Assembly: GCA_000733355.1 (NCBI GenBank)
Contig: JNVV01000063.1
Span: forward strand, 1 to 64,000
Source of the DNA: Falciphora oryzae
Lineage: Eukaryota; Ascomycota; Sordariomycetes; Magnaporthales; Magnaporthaceae
Length of the DNA: 64,000 bases
Reading direction: 5' to 3'
Shown here: one piece after another, positions 49,601 through 58,900 of the stretch
How the letters are laid out: every line of letters starts with the position of its first letter
How positions within the stretch are numbered: the stretch's first letter is position 1
The notes under the pieces: model-generated
What the model saw: the letters and a program-made list of their open reading frames with translations, nothing else
The model's database searches: none
Told to the model about the DNA's origin: nothing
Translations under genes and position numbers: made by a program

Positions 49601-50960
49601 TCGGCAGGGAGGGTCGCTTGTCCATGATGTCGCAAACGACCTGCTTGAGGTTTGATACTATGGCGATGCGGAGGGCCTCGCCCTGTGACTGGTTAATGTC
49701 GGCATCGCCCGCACCCAGGAGGAGTTTCCCCAGCTCCCGGTGGAACGGGTCCGGGCCGCCGGGGCTGGCTTGCCCGCGGCTTAGCAGCCGGACGCACTGA
49801 ACAAATGCATCCCCGACAGGCCGGCCCCGCACGCCCATTGACAGCAGCAGCGCCACCGTCTCGTACATGACTTCGCTGTCCTTGATCTTCATAGCCTGTG
49901 CTGTCGCAGCGACCATGCAGCCCTGCGAAGGGCTCAGCCTCAGCAGTCGTGCTAGTGTGACGGTCTGGTTGCCCTTGATGGCCTCGAGGACGGCAAGGGT
50001 GTGGAAGGGGTCGGCGGGCCGGGCGTTCTGCAGGATTAGCTCGAGCAGCCGGGACTGCCTCTTCTTGACGCTGTTGACGAGGCCCGACGTGAAGAGGCGC
50101 TCGGTCCGCTCGCCGCGCGCGCCGGCCCGAAGGCAAATCTCGATCATCTGGCGCTGTGTTGCGTCGTCGCTGTTCCATAGGTTCTGGTGCGCGACACCGA
50201 GCGCGATGTCGAGGGAGGCCTCGGAGGCCCGTATCGGACCTGATATGAGGATCCTGAGGTAGTCAACCTTCTGGGCGCCGACGGCCATGGCCATTGCGGT
50301 GCCCAGGCCGTAGTTGGGGTCCGCGCCGGCGGCCACCAGCAGGCGCAAAATCTCGGTCGCGCCATTCTGAACTGCCATGGCGAGGGAGACGGAGAGGCAG
50401 TCGATGCAGGGGCGCTTGGGGCCAGACACGAGCAACCTGATGATGTCGGTCTCGCTGCAGATCATGGCCTTCTCGAAGTCTTCGTGAAGCTCGGCCGGGT
50501 CGGCGCCGTATTTGAGCAGGACGCTGAGTATGTCCAAGTCGCGGCGCAGGAGCCCGTAGTGCAATGCGTTGTCGAGGTTCTCCTGGTCCGCCTTGGCGGC
50601 GAGGGCCTCGACAAGCATCGGCCCGCAGCGGACGGTGGCGATCTGGAGCACATCGCTGCGCTCGGGCTGCTGGTTCCGGCGGGCGACCTTCTTCCATAGG
50701 CTTGAGCTGCTGCGGCGGGTGTGGTTGACGTCGCCGCCGAGATCGAGGAGGGCCTTGACCAGGTCCACGGATCCGTTCTCGTCCACGATGCGGCCCATGA
50801 TGTAGTTGATCTCTTTATATGTGAAGCTGCCATCCTTGGGGAACTTTGAGCACTGGCATTTGCACACGACTGGCGAGTCGGGGTCTGCATGCTCCTCGCG
50901 GTGCTCTCGCAGGAGCTGGGTCGCCTTCTCCGTGTGCCAATTCATCTTCATGGTGGGCAT
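46686..50960 (-). CDS. Large ankyrin-repeat protein (1424 residues)
   Basis: A single uninterrupted minus-strand frame from ATG 50958-50960. A short Cys motif (CKCQCSKF, about residues 33-40) precedes many ankyrin-type repeats from about residue 60 to 1180 (for example VDLVKALLDLGGDVNHTRR, ILSVLLKYGADPAELHE, ATEILRLLVAAGADPNYGLG, LVDKFIRLGASAAGQDAFGR). An inter-repeat Ser/Pro/Arg linker with SP-rich repeats lies near residue 720. The last ~225 residues hold an Arg/Glu-rich coiled-coil-like stretch, a poly-Gln tract and a Ser/Lys-rich basic tail. Such proteins in moulds often carry an effector or NACHT domain N-terminal to the repeats; none is seen here, so an upstream exon cannot be excluded. 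Function is unknown; the repeats imply protein binding. Confidence 0.85.
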   Translation of the reverse strand: MPTMKMNWHTEKATQLLREHREEHADPDSPVVCKCQCSKFPKDGSFTYKEINYIMGRIVDENGSVDLVKALLDLGGDVNHTRRSSSSLWKKVARRNQQPERSDVLQIATVRCGPMLVEALAAKADQENLDNALHYGLLRRDLDILSVLLKYGADPAELHEDFEKAMICSETDIIRLLVSGPKRPCIDCLSVSLAMAVQNGATEILRLLVAAGADPNYGLGTAMAMAVGAQKVDYLRILISGPIRASEASLDIALGVAHQNLWNSDDATQRQMIEICLRAGARGERTERLFTSGLVNSVKKRQSRLLELILQNARPADPFHTLAVLEAIKGNQTVTLARLLRLSPSQGCMVAATAQAMKIKDSEVMYETVALLLSMGVRGRPVGDAFVQCVRLLSRGQASPGGPDPFHRELGKLLLGAGDADINQSQGEALRIAIVSNLKQVVCDIMDKRPSLPTLEAALPAAMRVRDTMHKMEIVQMLLLGGLGGPVVDKALVDAVNGAPRNTPLVELLLTAASVDHNAGEALVGSIRNQDFDVLRLILAKRPDRHAMASAARAAMALGTMDRQTTISELIGNFETEHLNLCLAQAIDLPKRDMTLVGLLLDAGARPEHDGGICIKLAATTSDLALLRLLAAKTGINEKVFTDAFAQLISTDHSWMSQSRIEIVELLLRHGASGHVVHRALLDVVQASMPSRSPKIPGSPRSPRSPMRPMSPMSSMSPRSPASTRSNNTATSQSNNLPADTLLDLLLAHGADVNFEGGKPAQLVARSGDRHSLRKFLAQRGANQRTATAALYAAITAGHSEARLLELIDVLSDHKAAAAPDFSAVPTDGMMPPIFLCLAAYPRSTMVINRLISAGCSLDQTVAQIVYGPSSDSGGDTPPFGQEPVNALIWALLQPSHRISSAVITELAEQGGKTSIPTAEEYWSHTLTSSKTGNVKFTTARSRVTPLLLAAKTGRPGLVDKFIRLGASAAGQDAFGRSALFYASRIGSHESVVLLLKQRVPVDDGSLHEAARNFQVDVMEKLVAAGHDPNFRSCQHHGHTALTEMASKGSVPEDLEAAEAAVDLLRRAGADPLLQVGGKTAVFWALENNSGSRRNSRASGGSQSIGGGGGGGAEAITKLLLEGILYKTLGDERNVYRDAAVDGFFYYSPTMYLQKGRSNATPEIVQALLALLRAHAAVDRFYAGADADEQPPDAVGMPEEIREIERERKARRLRQQRAEEEALAAEAEAAVGVYEVRRRSDNDYASSTRSDPRRHRHQHEAERGDVGSLRHAQAARLRAEEQALEAWRREMETREGRGGGGTPPVGQQWTPQMVREDGMDGGRRVDWVTQSPAVAMVSTWANGEQPSQQQSQKQQQQQKKQQRQPQPKLKKHSSEKSSRPGSTSGKSSKSSKSSKSAASGARGSPRKPGSVGTREGPSRRVAAG

Positions 50961-52495
50961 CTCTGAGGCGGAGAGTTGCCGAGGCTATCTTGAGAGTGTC
51001 CCCAACGCCGCCATGAGGAGCACTGCCCAGGATAGAGCCGAAGCGGAGGATCAGGGTCAGGGTCCTGATAAAATGGGGTGATGGTACTAATGATTAGGTA
51101 CGCAGGTGCCACGAGCACGACCCTTGATGGGCTAAACGGTGTAAACGGTGTGAACGGCCCACCAACAAGCGCGGGCGCGGGGGCTCTACCAGACCGAACC
51201 GGGTAGGGGGGTGGTGGGCGAGGTTGTGGTGGTGGCGGCGGTGGTCGGTATTAGCGGAGAGCAAGGCGGCAACGTGAGCACGGGAATTGAGAAGGCTAGG
51301 TTCGAATTGGCTGCACGGGGTGGTAACATCCAGCTCGGAGGTTATACATATCTGGTGGCTCCAGCTTTGGGCCGCCTTGACTTAGGCCTATCAAGGCCTC
51401 CGTTCGTTTGGGGTAAAGAGGAGCACATGCACCGCGGCTCTCTCATGGAACAGCATTCGAACCAGAGCAGCCGGTCCATGCGGCATCCGCTGGGAGACGG
51501 GGATGGGCCAGCAGGACCCAAGGGGAACAGCAGTTGCCCGACGTCATTCGACCGACGCTCAGGCATCAACAGCATGAAGGATGGCAAGATGGGCAGGCAG
51601 CGAATCCTCTCGGGCCTTCTGGACGCGACGGCGCACGCGACAGGCCTTAAGCCAGCTCGATGGACTTGTTTCAGCAGCAAGCCTAATCCTTATTGGACGA
51701 AGGCCCATTGAATAAGCTGTCCAGGGAAGCCGGACTGCGGGAGGTGGGAGCGGCTGGAGGCAGCCAGGGGGCAAACCTTTGATCCATCCAGATTGCTTTT
51801 TTGGAGGGGCGTGGGGGCCTGCAAGCGCTCGCTGGGGGAGGCAGGCCAAAGCCAGGGGTTGGCCGACTGCAGTGCAAGCCAACCCCAGACAGCGACGAGC
51901 AGCCACAGCCAATCGCCCCGTCCAGAACGGCACCCGACGAAACAAACGCATACGCCACTTCCCTGTGACCGCATGACAGTGGCCAAATCGGACGACGTCT
52001 ACGGCCTTTCAACTTGCAGAGCCCAGCATGAACTTGCACTCTGGGAAGCTTCTGGCCGCCAGCATACGCGTCAGGCGCCCGCCATCGGCTCCATCGAAGC
52101 ATGCACGATGTGGCATCTGTGTGTTGGTGCGTCTGGCGCCCGGCGTCTGCAGGCCTGGCAGAAGAGACCCCCAACAGCCGCCTCGCCTACGAATGCCGAC
52201 CGACACCGGCCATCGGGCTGTCATTCGATGCCCCATCGCCAAAGCCTTGGATTCCAATCGCGCCAGAGTCAGCCGCAGTGTCATTAAACGCCCAAGAAGC
52301 CTATGTACATATGTATCATCCCAACTTACAGCGGCAGCCCAGACAAGCTCCACGCAGACAATGCAGAAAACACCAGAGGCCGTGCCCAAAAAACTGTGGG
52401 TATAAATAATGCGCCCTCGAATTGCGGTCGGGCAGTGGCAAGCATAATCTGTGCCACGAGACGAACGGGCAAGCTGGCCTTTTGCGTCGGCCGGC
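50961..52495. other. Intergenic between SF3A3 3' end and the ankyrin gene
   Basis: About 1.5 kb with no convincing gene; promoter of the ankyrin gene lies at its left side, and overlapping short frames on both strands look like chance. Confidence 0.5.
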
Positions 52496-54141
52496 TCAGA
52501 GCAGGCCTTGCTTCTGAAGGTCGTAGTAGACCTTCTCGGGCATGACGTTTCCTTCGGCATCCTCCATCTGCACGACACTGCCGTCGTCCACCTTGTTCTT
52601 CTTGCGGTCGCGCTGGATCTTGTCCCACAGCTTGAGCGCCTCCTCGATACTGGTGATATCGCGGAAAAGCGCCGTGTTGCTAACACCAAGACACTTGAGA
52701 CCGTAGATGTGGCGCGCCTCGTTGAAGTGCTTCTCATAAGCCCGCCGGCCCATGTAGACAAAGTTGCCGCAGATCTCGCAGTTGAACTCGACACCCAGTC
52801 CGTGCAGCCGGTACAGCCAGAACGGGATCGGCTTGCCGTCCCAGGCCAGCGGCAGCTTCAGAGGGTTGTAGATCTTCTCCTCGCCGTCGTCCTCCTCGTC
52901 CTCTTCCTCGTCCACATTCATCAGCTGCGGGTTGTAACCACCTGCATTACTGCTTGTCAGGTTGTAGAAGTTTTCCAGCTCTTGCTGCCGCTCGCGCTCC
53001 GTCATGCCTTGCCTCCGCTCCACGTTAACCTTGGTCTCCTCGCGCTCGGTCTTCATGGTCTCAGCGAGGCGCTTGATCCTGTACTCGCGCTCGGCGACCG
53101 CCCGCTCCTTGAGATGCGTGGCTGACCCTTTCTTGCCGTTGGTGCCGCCGTTCGAGTCACCGTTGGCTTCGTCACCTCCGTCCTGGAGTCGCTTAGCCCG
53201 TGCCTCGGCAGCCTTTACGTGCTTCCTGCCTGTCAAGTGGGCCTTGTGCACGTTCTCGTTCTTGAACTCCTTCTCGCAGTCGGCACACCAGACTGCTTCC
53301 GCCGTGCTGGTAGTATGTGCCGCACCCGAGCCGCCCGCCGCGCTCGGCTGTTCAAGCTCCCAGCCAGGCACCTCGTTCTTCTCCCAGGCTGCCTCAAAAT
53401 CGGAGGCGTACGTAGCGAAGAGCCCGTCGAGGTCTTCGAGAGGCCTCGTGCGGCGGATAAACGATTCGAGGTAGCCCGCCAGGTCGCCGACGTACTTGAA
53501 GTACTGATCGGTAAGCTTGTCGGACCGCTTCACGCCGCCGGCGCCGGGCGCAAAGTTGTCAAACAGCTCGATGTACTGCAGGTAGGATCGGTGCTTGACG
53601 TTGGGAAGGTTGACAAAGCCCTCGTGCGAGATGTGCAAGTCGAAGAACTTGCCAAACGCCTCTTCGCCTGAGAACATGCCGTCGACTAGATAAGGCTGGG
53701 CGTCGGGGCCGTCCCTCTTCGGTCGGTACCGCAGCTCGGGGTTCTGGGCTTGCTCGTTCGGGTATTTAGCGTGGTGCTCTTTGATGTCGTTCAGCTGCTT
53801 ATAGAACTCCTCGAAAGGGTCTCCAGAGCCGATCATCTGGACCTCTTTCGATCGCTGACCGTCGGCATCTTCGTACATGGCGATGAGCTCGGTGGACTGC
53901 TTCTGGATTTGATCGAGGAGCTGCGATACTTCATGGTCGCGATTTAAGCGATCGCGAATCTGTCGCGCAATTGGGAGAGAGAGTTAGCACGCGGCGGGGC
54001 AGCGATGCGAAGGCCGCAACCAGGGGCAATAAGCAAGACAGCACGACGCACGAAGGTTGGCTCGAAGCTCATGCGATCCGCGACACCCTGCTCCAGCCGC
54101 TCCAAGTCCTCTTGGACATAGCGCTGGTCTTCGAAAAGCAT
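52496..54141 (-). CDS. SF3A3: Splicing factor 3a subunit 3 (SF3a60/Prp9)
   Basis: Two exons, 54141-54052 and 53959-52496, give 517 residues. The family-typical start MLFEDQRYVQEDLERLEQGV splices (TTC|GTGCGT...CTAAC...GACAG) into IRDRLNRDHEVSQLLDQIQK. The central region contains PFEEFYKQLNDIKEHHAKYP and LDLHISHE-type segments (here FFDLHISHEGFVNL) of SF3a60. A matrin-type C2H2 finger is at VWCADCEKEFKNENVHKAH and a second at FNCEICGNFVYMGRRAYEKH near the C-terminus. It belongs to the U2 snRNP SF3a complex that stabilises branch-site recognition. Its start faces that of FAL1 413 bp away. Confidence 0.95.
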
Positions 54142-54554
54142 TTTGGGCAGACGTCAGCGAAGAAGCAGCTTCGTTTTACAGACAAATGCTAATTTGGCCG
54201 ATGAGCAACCTTCCCAGCTCTTGGAAGTCGAAAAGATGGATGAAACTCAAAAAAAAGGACAAGGCTGAAGCTTTCCAAACAACCCACGATTTGAATCGCG
54301 ATTTCAACGGACGTGTGGGCAGCAGCCAATCAAACGCGGCACATATGGCGGCCTTCTCCACAAAATTTTCAAAAAGTCGTCAGAGACCCGCTCCAGGCCG
54401 CCTCCGCCTTGCCCCCAGAGTTGAACCCTCCGCATTCTCATTCGCGACAGAGAATTGATCGAGTCCTGCATTCATCCGCCACCGAGGCCGCAGATCCAGA
54501 TCGTGCGGGAACCACACACTCAACCCAGCGAGTCTCTTTGTTCACACCGCAATC
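54142..54554. promoter_or_regulatory. Shared divergent promoter, SF3A3 and FAL1
   Basis: Only 413 bp separate the two start codons, so both promoters and 5' UTRs must lie here. No TATA box is obvious; co-regulation of the two splicing-related genes is inference. Confidence 0.7.
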
Positions 54555-55932
54555 ATGGCTGAGGGCAGCGGCAGCGGCAGCGGCAGCGGCAGCGGCATTG
54601 ACCGCAAGGCGGAGGAGAGGATGGAGTTCACTACCTCTAAGGAAGTGACGGTGCACCCGACCTTCGAGTCCATGGCTCTCAAAGGTGAGGGAAATACGCT
54701 GGTTCTACTGCGCCAGTCGCCAAGCATTCGCTGACACACTTCTTCCCAGAAAGCCTCCTGCGCGGCATCTACGCCTACGGCTACGAGTCCCCCTCGGCCG
54801 TCCAGTCCCGCGCCATCGTCCAAGTGTGCAAGGGTCGCGACACAATCGCTCAGGCCCAGTCGGGAACCGGAAAGACGGCGACGTTCTCGATCAGCATGCT
54901 GCAGGTTATTGACACTGCCGTGCGCGAGACCCAAGCCCTGGTACTATCGCCGACGCGCGAACTTGCGACCCAGATCCAGAGCGTCGTCATGGCCCTCGGC
55001 GACTACATGAATGTCCAGTGCCACGCCTGCATCGGCGGCACCAACGTCGGCGAGGATATCCGCAAGCTCGACTATGGCCAGCACATTGTGTCGGGAACCC
55101 CCGGCCGTGTTGCCGACATGATCCGTCGCCGCCACCTGCGCACCCGCCACATCAAGATGCTGGTCCTGGATGAGGCCGATGAGCTTCTGAACCAGGGCTT
55201 CCGCGAGCAAATCTACGATGTCTACCGTTACCTGCCGCCCGCCACCCAAGTCGTCGTCGTCTCCGCCACGCTTCCCTACGACGTGCTCGACATGACCACC
55301 AAGTTCATGACCGACCCCGTCCGTATCCTCGTTAAGCGTGACGAGCTGACGCTCGAGGGACTGAAGCAGTACTTCATCGCAATCGAGAAGGAGGACTGGA
55401 AGTTCGACACTCTGTGCGATCTCTATGACACCCTGACCATCACCCAGGCTGTTATCTTCTGCAACACGCGCCGCAAGGTCGACTGGTTGACCGACAAGAT
55501 GCGCGAGGCGAACTTCACCGTCAGCAGCATGCACGGCGACATGCCGCAGAAGGAACGTGACAGCATCATGCAGGACTTCAGGCAGGGCAACAGCCGTGTC
55601 CTAATCTCGACCGACGTCTGGGCTCGCGGAATTGACGTTCAGCAGGTCAGTCTAGTTATTAACTACGACTTGCCCAGCAACCGCGAGAACTACATCCATC
55701 GCATCGGTCGCTCTGGCAGGTTCGGTCGCAAGGGCGTTGCTATCAACTTCGTCACTAGTGAGGACGTGCGGATCCTCCGCGATATCGAGCGTAGGTCCCC
55801 CGAGATTTGCCCCCTGTCGCGCGATTGGTGGCTTGCGGTTTTTTGCTGACAATACTGGTTGGTGTTCATGCAGTTTACTACTCGACCCAGATCGACGAGA
55901 TGCCCATGAACGTGGCGGATCTCATCGCCTAA
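54555..55932 (+). CDS. FAL1: DEAD-box RNA helicase FAL1 / eIF4A-III
   Basis: Three exons, 54555-54684, 54750-55790 and 55874-55932, give 409 residues; introns GTGAGG...CTGAC...CCAG and GTAGGT...TGCAG. After a Ser-Gly repeat ([10 protein letters not shown]) the protein starts [20 protein letters not shown], typical of eIF4A-III rather than eIF4A. Helicase motifs are all present: Q motif region, AQSGTGKT (I), PTRELA (Ia), GTPGR (Ib), DEAD in [10 protein letters not shown] (II), SATLP (III), ARGIDV (V) and [11 protein letters not shown] (VI). The C-terminus [18 protein letters not shown] requires the last splice. It is the exon-junction-complex helicase and, in fungi, is also needed for 18S rRNA maturation. 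Confidence 0.95.
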
Positions 55933-58900
55933 GACCCCGGACATCTCTGGCGTGATGGGCTGCAGGGTTAGCCAAGCATAAGATTAGATCACTTGCAGAT
56001 GGTCGGGCCGTGCGCTGAGTCGGGCACGTCGAGCCTCAAGTATTGTGGGAGGAAACGGGCATGTTCACTAGAACGTGAGTTCTCATCCGTCCGGTGCTCC
56101 CCCTGTCAGCTCAGAGGCTATGTGAACATTGACTAACATATGTCGCACCCCATCCGACAGGTCATGCTGAAGAATCAGACTGTGCCAACAACCTGCCCAT
56201 CCGGAATTTCCAATCGTCATCACTTGCCTACAGGCCGTCAATGATGGGTCGGCTAGCTGCATGTCTCCCTTGCGGCCTTCTCGGCCCAGCGAGCCGCGGG
56301 TCCGGGAGAGGAAAAAAGTGTGGTGCACAGCACTCGACGTCGGACCGCACAAATATAACTTTCCATCTAAACTGCTAATGATAAAGCGGAAAGAGTATGG
56401 TCAATACGCCCATGAGGTTCGATGTTTGCTGCGCCTACCCTCCCCGTAAACTACAGGCCTCTCATTTTGTTTTGTTTAGTCACCAAGGTATGGTGCACAA
56501 GCTCCCAGCGATAGAACGATGGATGTCACATTGCAACCAGGCACACTATGCTTGGCGGCAGTGGTTCTGCCGCCGTGGAGTTTCTTATGGACCTGATGGA
56601 GATTGATGACCGACAGGTATCGAAAATGGCGTGGCTCGCGCAGGGAACAGAGGCAGATTGGCGGAGGACCAAGGCCGGGCAAGTAAAGACTTTTTATGCC
56701 ACATCGCTTCTGGCCTCTTAGAAGCCGGTGGGCGATGTCGTGCCTTGCTCTACCCAGTCCGGTCTCTGCGCCCCGCAGGATGCTGGGACCTTTTGCGGAC
56801 TTCCTTCAGGGATGCCTACCAGGTTCTTTGCTTGGAAGACTCAAAGGAGCAAGGCTCACTACATAGACAGTAGATTTCGCTTCCGGGAGGATTGTCTTCT
56901 GAGCCCATAGGTACGGTTCGATGCTGATAAGATTGCTAGGGTCATCCACGGCCCGGCAGGTTCGTGTCAGAGCCCGGGACCGCCAGCGCCCAATGTCGCC
57001 GCAGGGGGTGGTGCAGGATTGAGTTCTCGGATGTGGAGTTTTACCTGCAAACACACGGATACAGAATCGGGATTCACGGCACCATGGCCACCATCTCGGG
57101 GTAAACAATCCGCATTCCGGGATTGACGATGCCTTTTTTTCCCTGCTTATGTCCCGGGAGGGCAAATCTCGCTAGCAAGGTTAAATCAACATTTACGATA
57201 ATATCTGTTGGGTATCGACCAGGCCTGGCCCTCGGGGTGCAAGATGTGACCGGACCGCATTCGACCGGATCTTTCTGTTCAATAGGGCCCGAGTCGACAT
57301 CGGATGCAATCAATGACTTGCTCCCGACCATCCGGCCTAGGCGCGGGCCGCACAGCGTCTCGCGGGGGACAGCTGAGCCGCGAGCGATGGGACAAAAACG
57401 CACGGGAAGGAGAAACATGGGGCCCAGCGTGCGTGCCACTCTCGCCCCATCCTGTTCGGATGGTCCAAATCTGCAGGTACCGTGGATCGTTAGGCTGCGT
57501 GTCTCAGCAATCACATGCGCTAGAAGCTTCACCGACGTTTCCTGCGATATTTAGGCGGGCACGGCGTGTCACCGCAAGGTGACCAACAGAAGTTTGGGGT
57601 ATCTGTCAACAGGCCTTGGCTTCCTTCACGTTCCTATTTTACCGTTTCACTTTGTTGGGTCGGCGCAGTCTTGGAAAGTTAAAGATCACGCGAGGGGGGA
57701 TGTGGGAGCTGATGGGAAAAGCTTTCCACGCAGCCGGAAGACATGGGTGTTGCTCCCCGTCGGCCGCCGAGACCAACATCCACTATGGTGGGCCATTTGT
57801 GGCGTCTCTCCCTCTTCCTCTCCACGATAAACCAACCTTCGCCGTCGGCCGGGAAGAACACAGTTTTGAAAGCCGGCCCGAACATAGACTGAGCTCGATC
57901 CATGTGATATCCATGACAAACAGGGTCTGCGCTGGCGGCTCCAATCAGGCCGTGTAGGGAGGCTTTAAATGGAGCACGGCGAGCGGGCGCATTGTGCTGT
58001 GCGCTCAGCGAGGTGTGATTCCAAGAAAATGTCCGGAGTTCAATGCCAATTAAAAGGACTCTTTTGGATTTTACCGACAATTGCACGGGCCATGGTTCCA
58101 TCCTTTTCCGCTGTGGCCCAGCCGGCCGGCCATCTGTCAGCGCAGAGGGAAGGAGCTATGACCGCCAAGGGTCTCTTGCAAACGGGCGCCTTGTGTGCTG
58201 TGGGCTTGTGGGCCTGTGCTTTGCCCGCCCCAGAAGGGCCCCGTCCGGGTCAGCCTCGTCCTCTCCCGCGCAGCCCCACGCCAGACAACTCGACTCTCCG
58301 CTGGGACGGAGTAATTTCCCCGACGATGGCCGTCCTGTCTCCGGCGTATTGCCTCTCTGGGAAATTAGAAAGAAGAGGTTCTGGGAGTTATGGATTTCAT
58401 TGCCAATGGAGAGCAAAAAAGCGAGCCTAGGTTTTTCCATTTTCCAAAAGGCAATCGCGACTCGCGCGGTACCAATCCTTTGGCAGCAGAACAAAAATGC
58501 ATTCAAGGGGGTTCCCAGCTCCGCGAAGAGTCCCAGATTAAAATTGAGCCCTGCAAGCCTCAAAAGCCTCCCCCTCACGCGCTAGACCGGCATGTGGAAA
58601 GGCGTATTTTCCGGGGTCCAATGATTCTCACAGGGTGCTTCTTTCGAATCCTGCAGCCCGCCAGGCTTGAGTGTGGGAGCCCAGCACGACTCGCGACAGA
58701 AACCACACACACGGTGGCGCCGTCTGCGCTTTCCCATGTGCCTGCCGCTCAGCTAGGCTGATTGACCGGCTGCACGTCTTGTCATGTCCGGCCTGGGGTC
58801 TGTCTCTATTTTCGACTAGTACAGGATTGCGCTTCCCAGCGGCATGGCAAAGGCACGGCTCTCTCCGGGGTTGGCTGCTCCATCCGTTAGTGACACACCC

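Noticed and set aside
51290..51320. ggttcgaatt, a tRNA B-box-like sequence (also its reverse at about 51453)
   Set aside because: No A box at the right distance and no cloverleaf could be drawn; no tRNA or 5S rRNA gene was recognised anywhere in the window.
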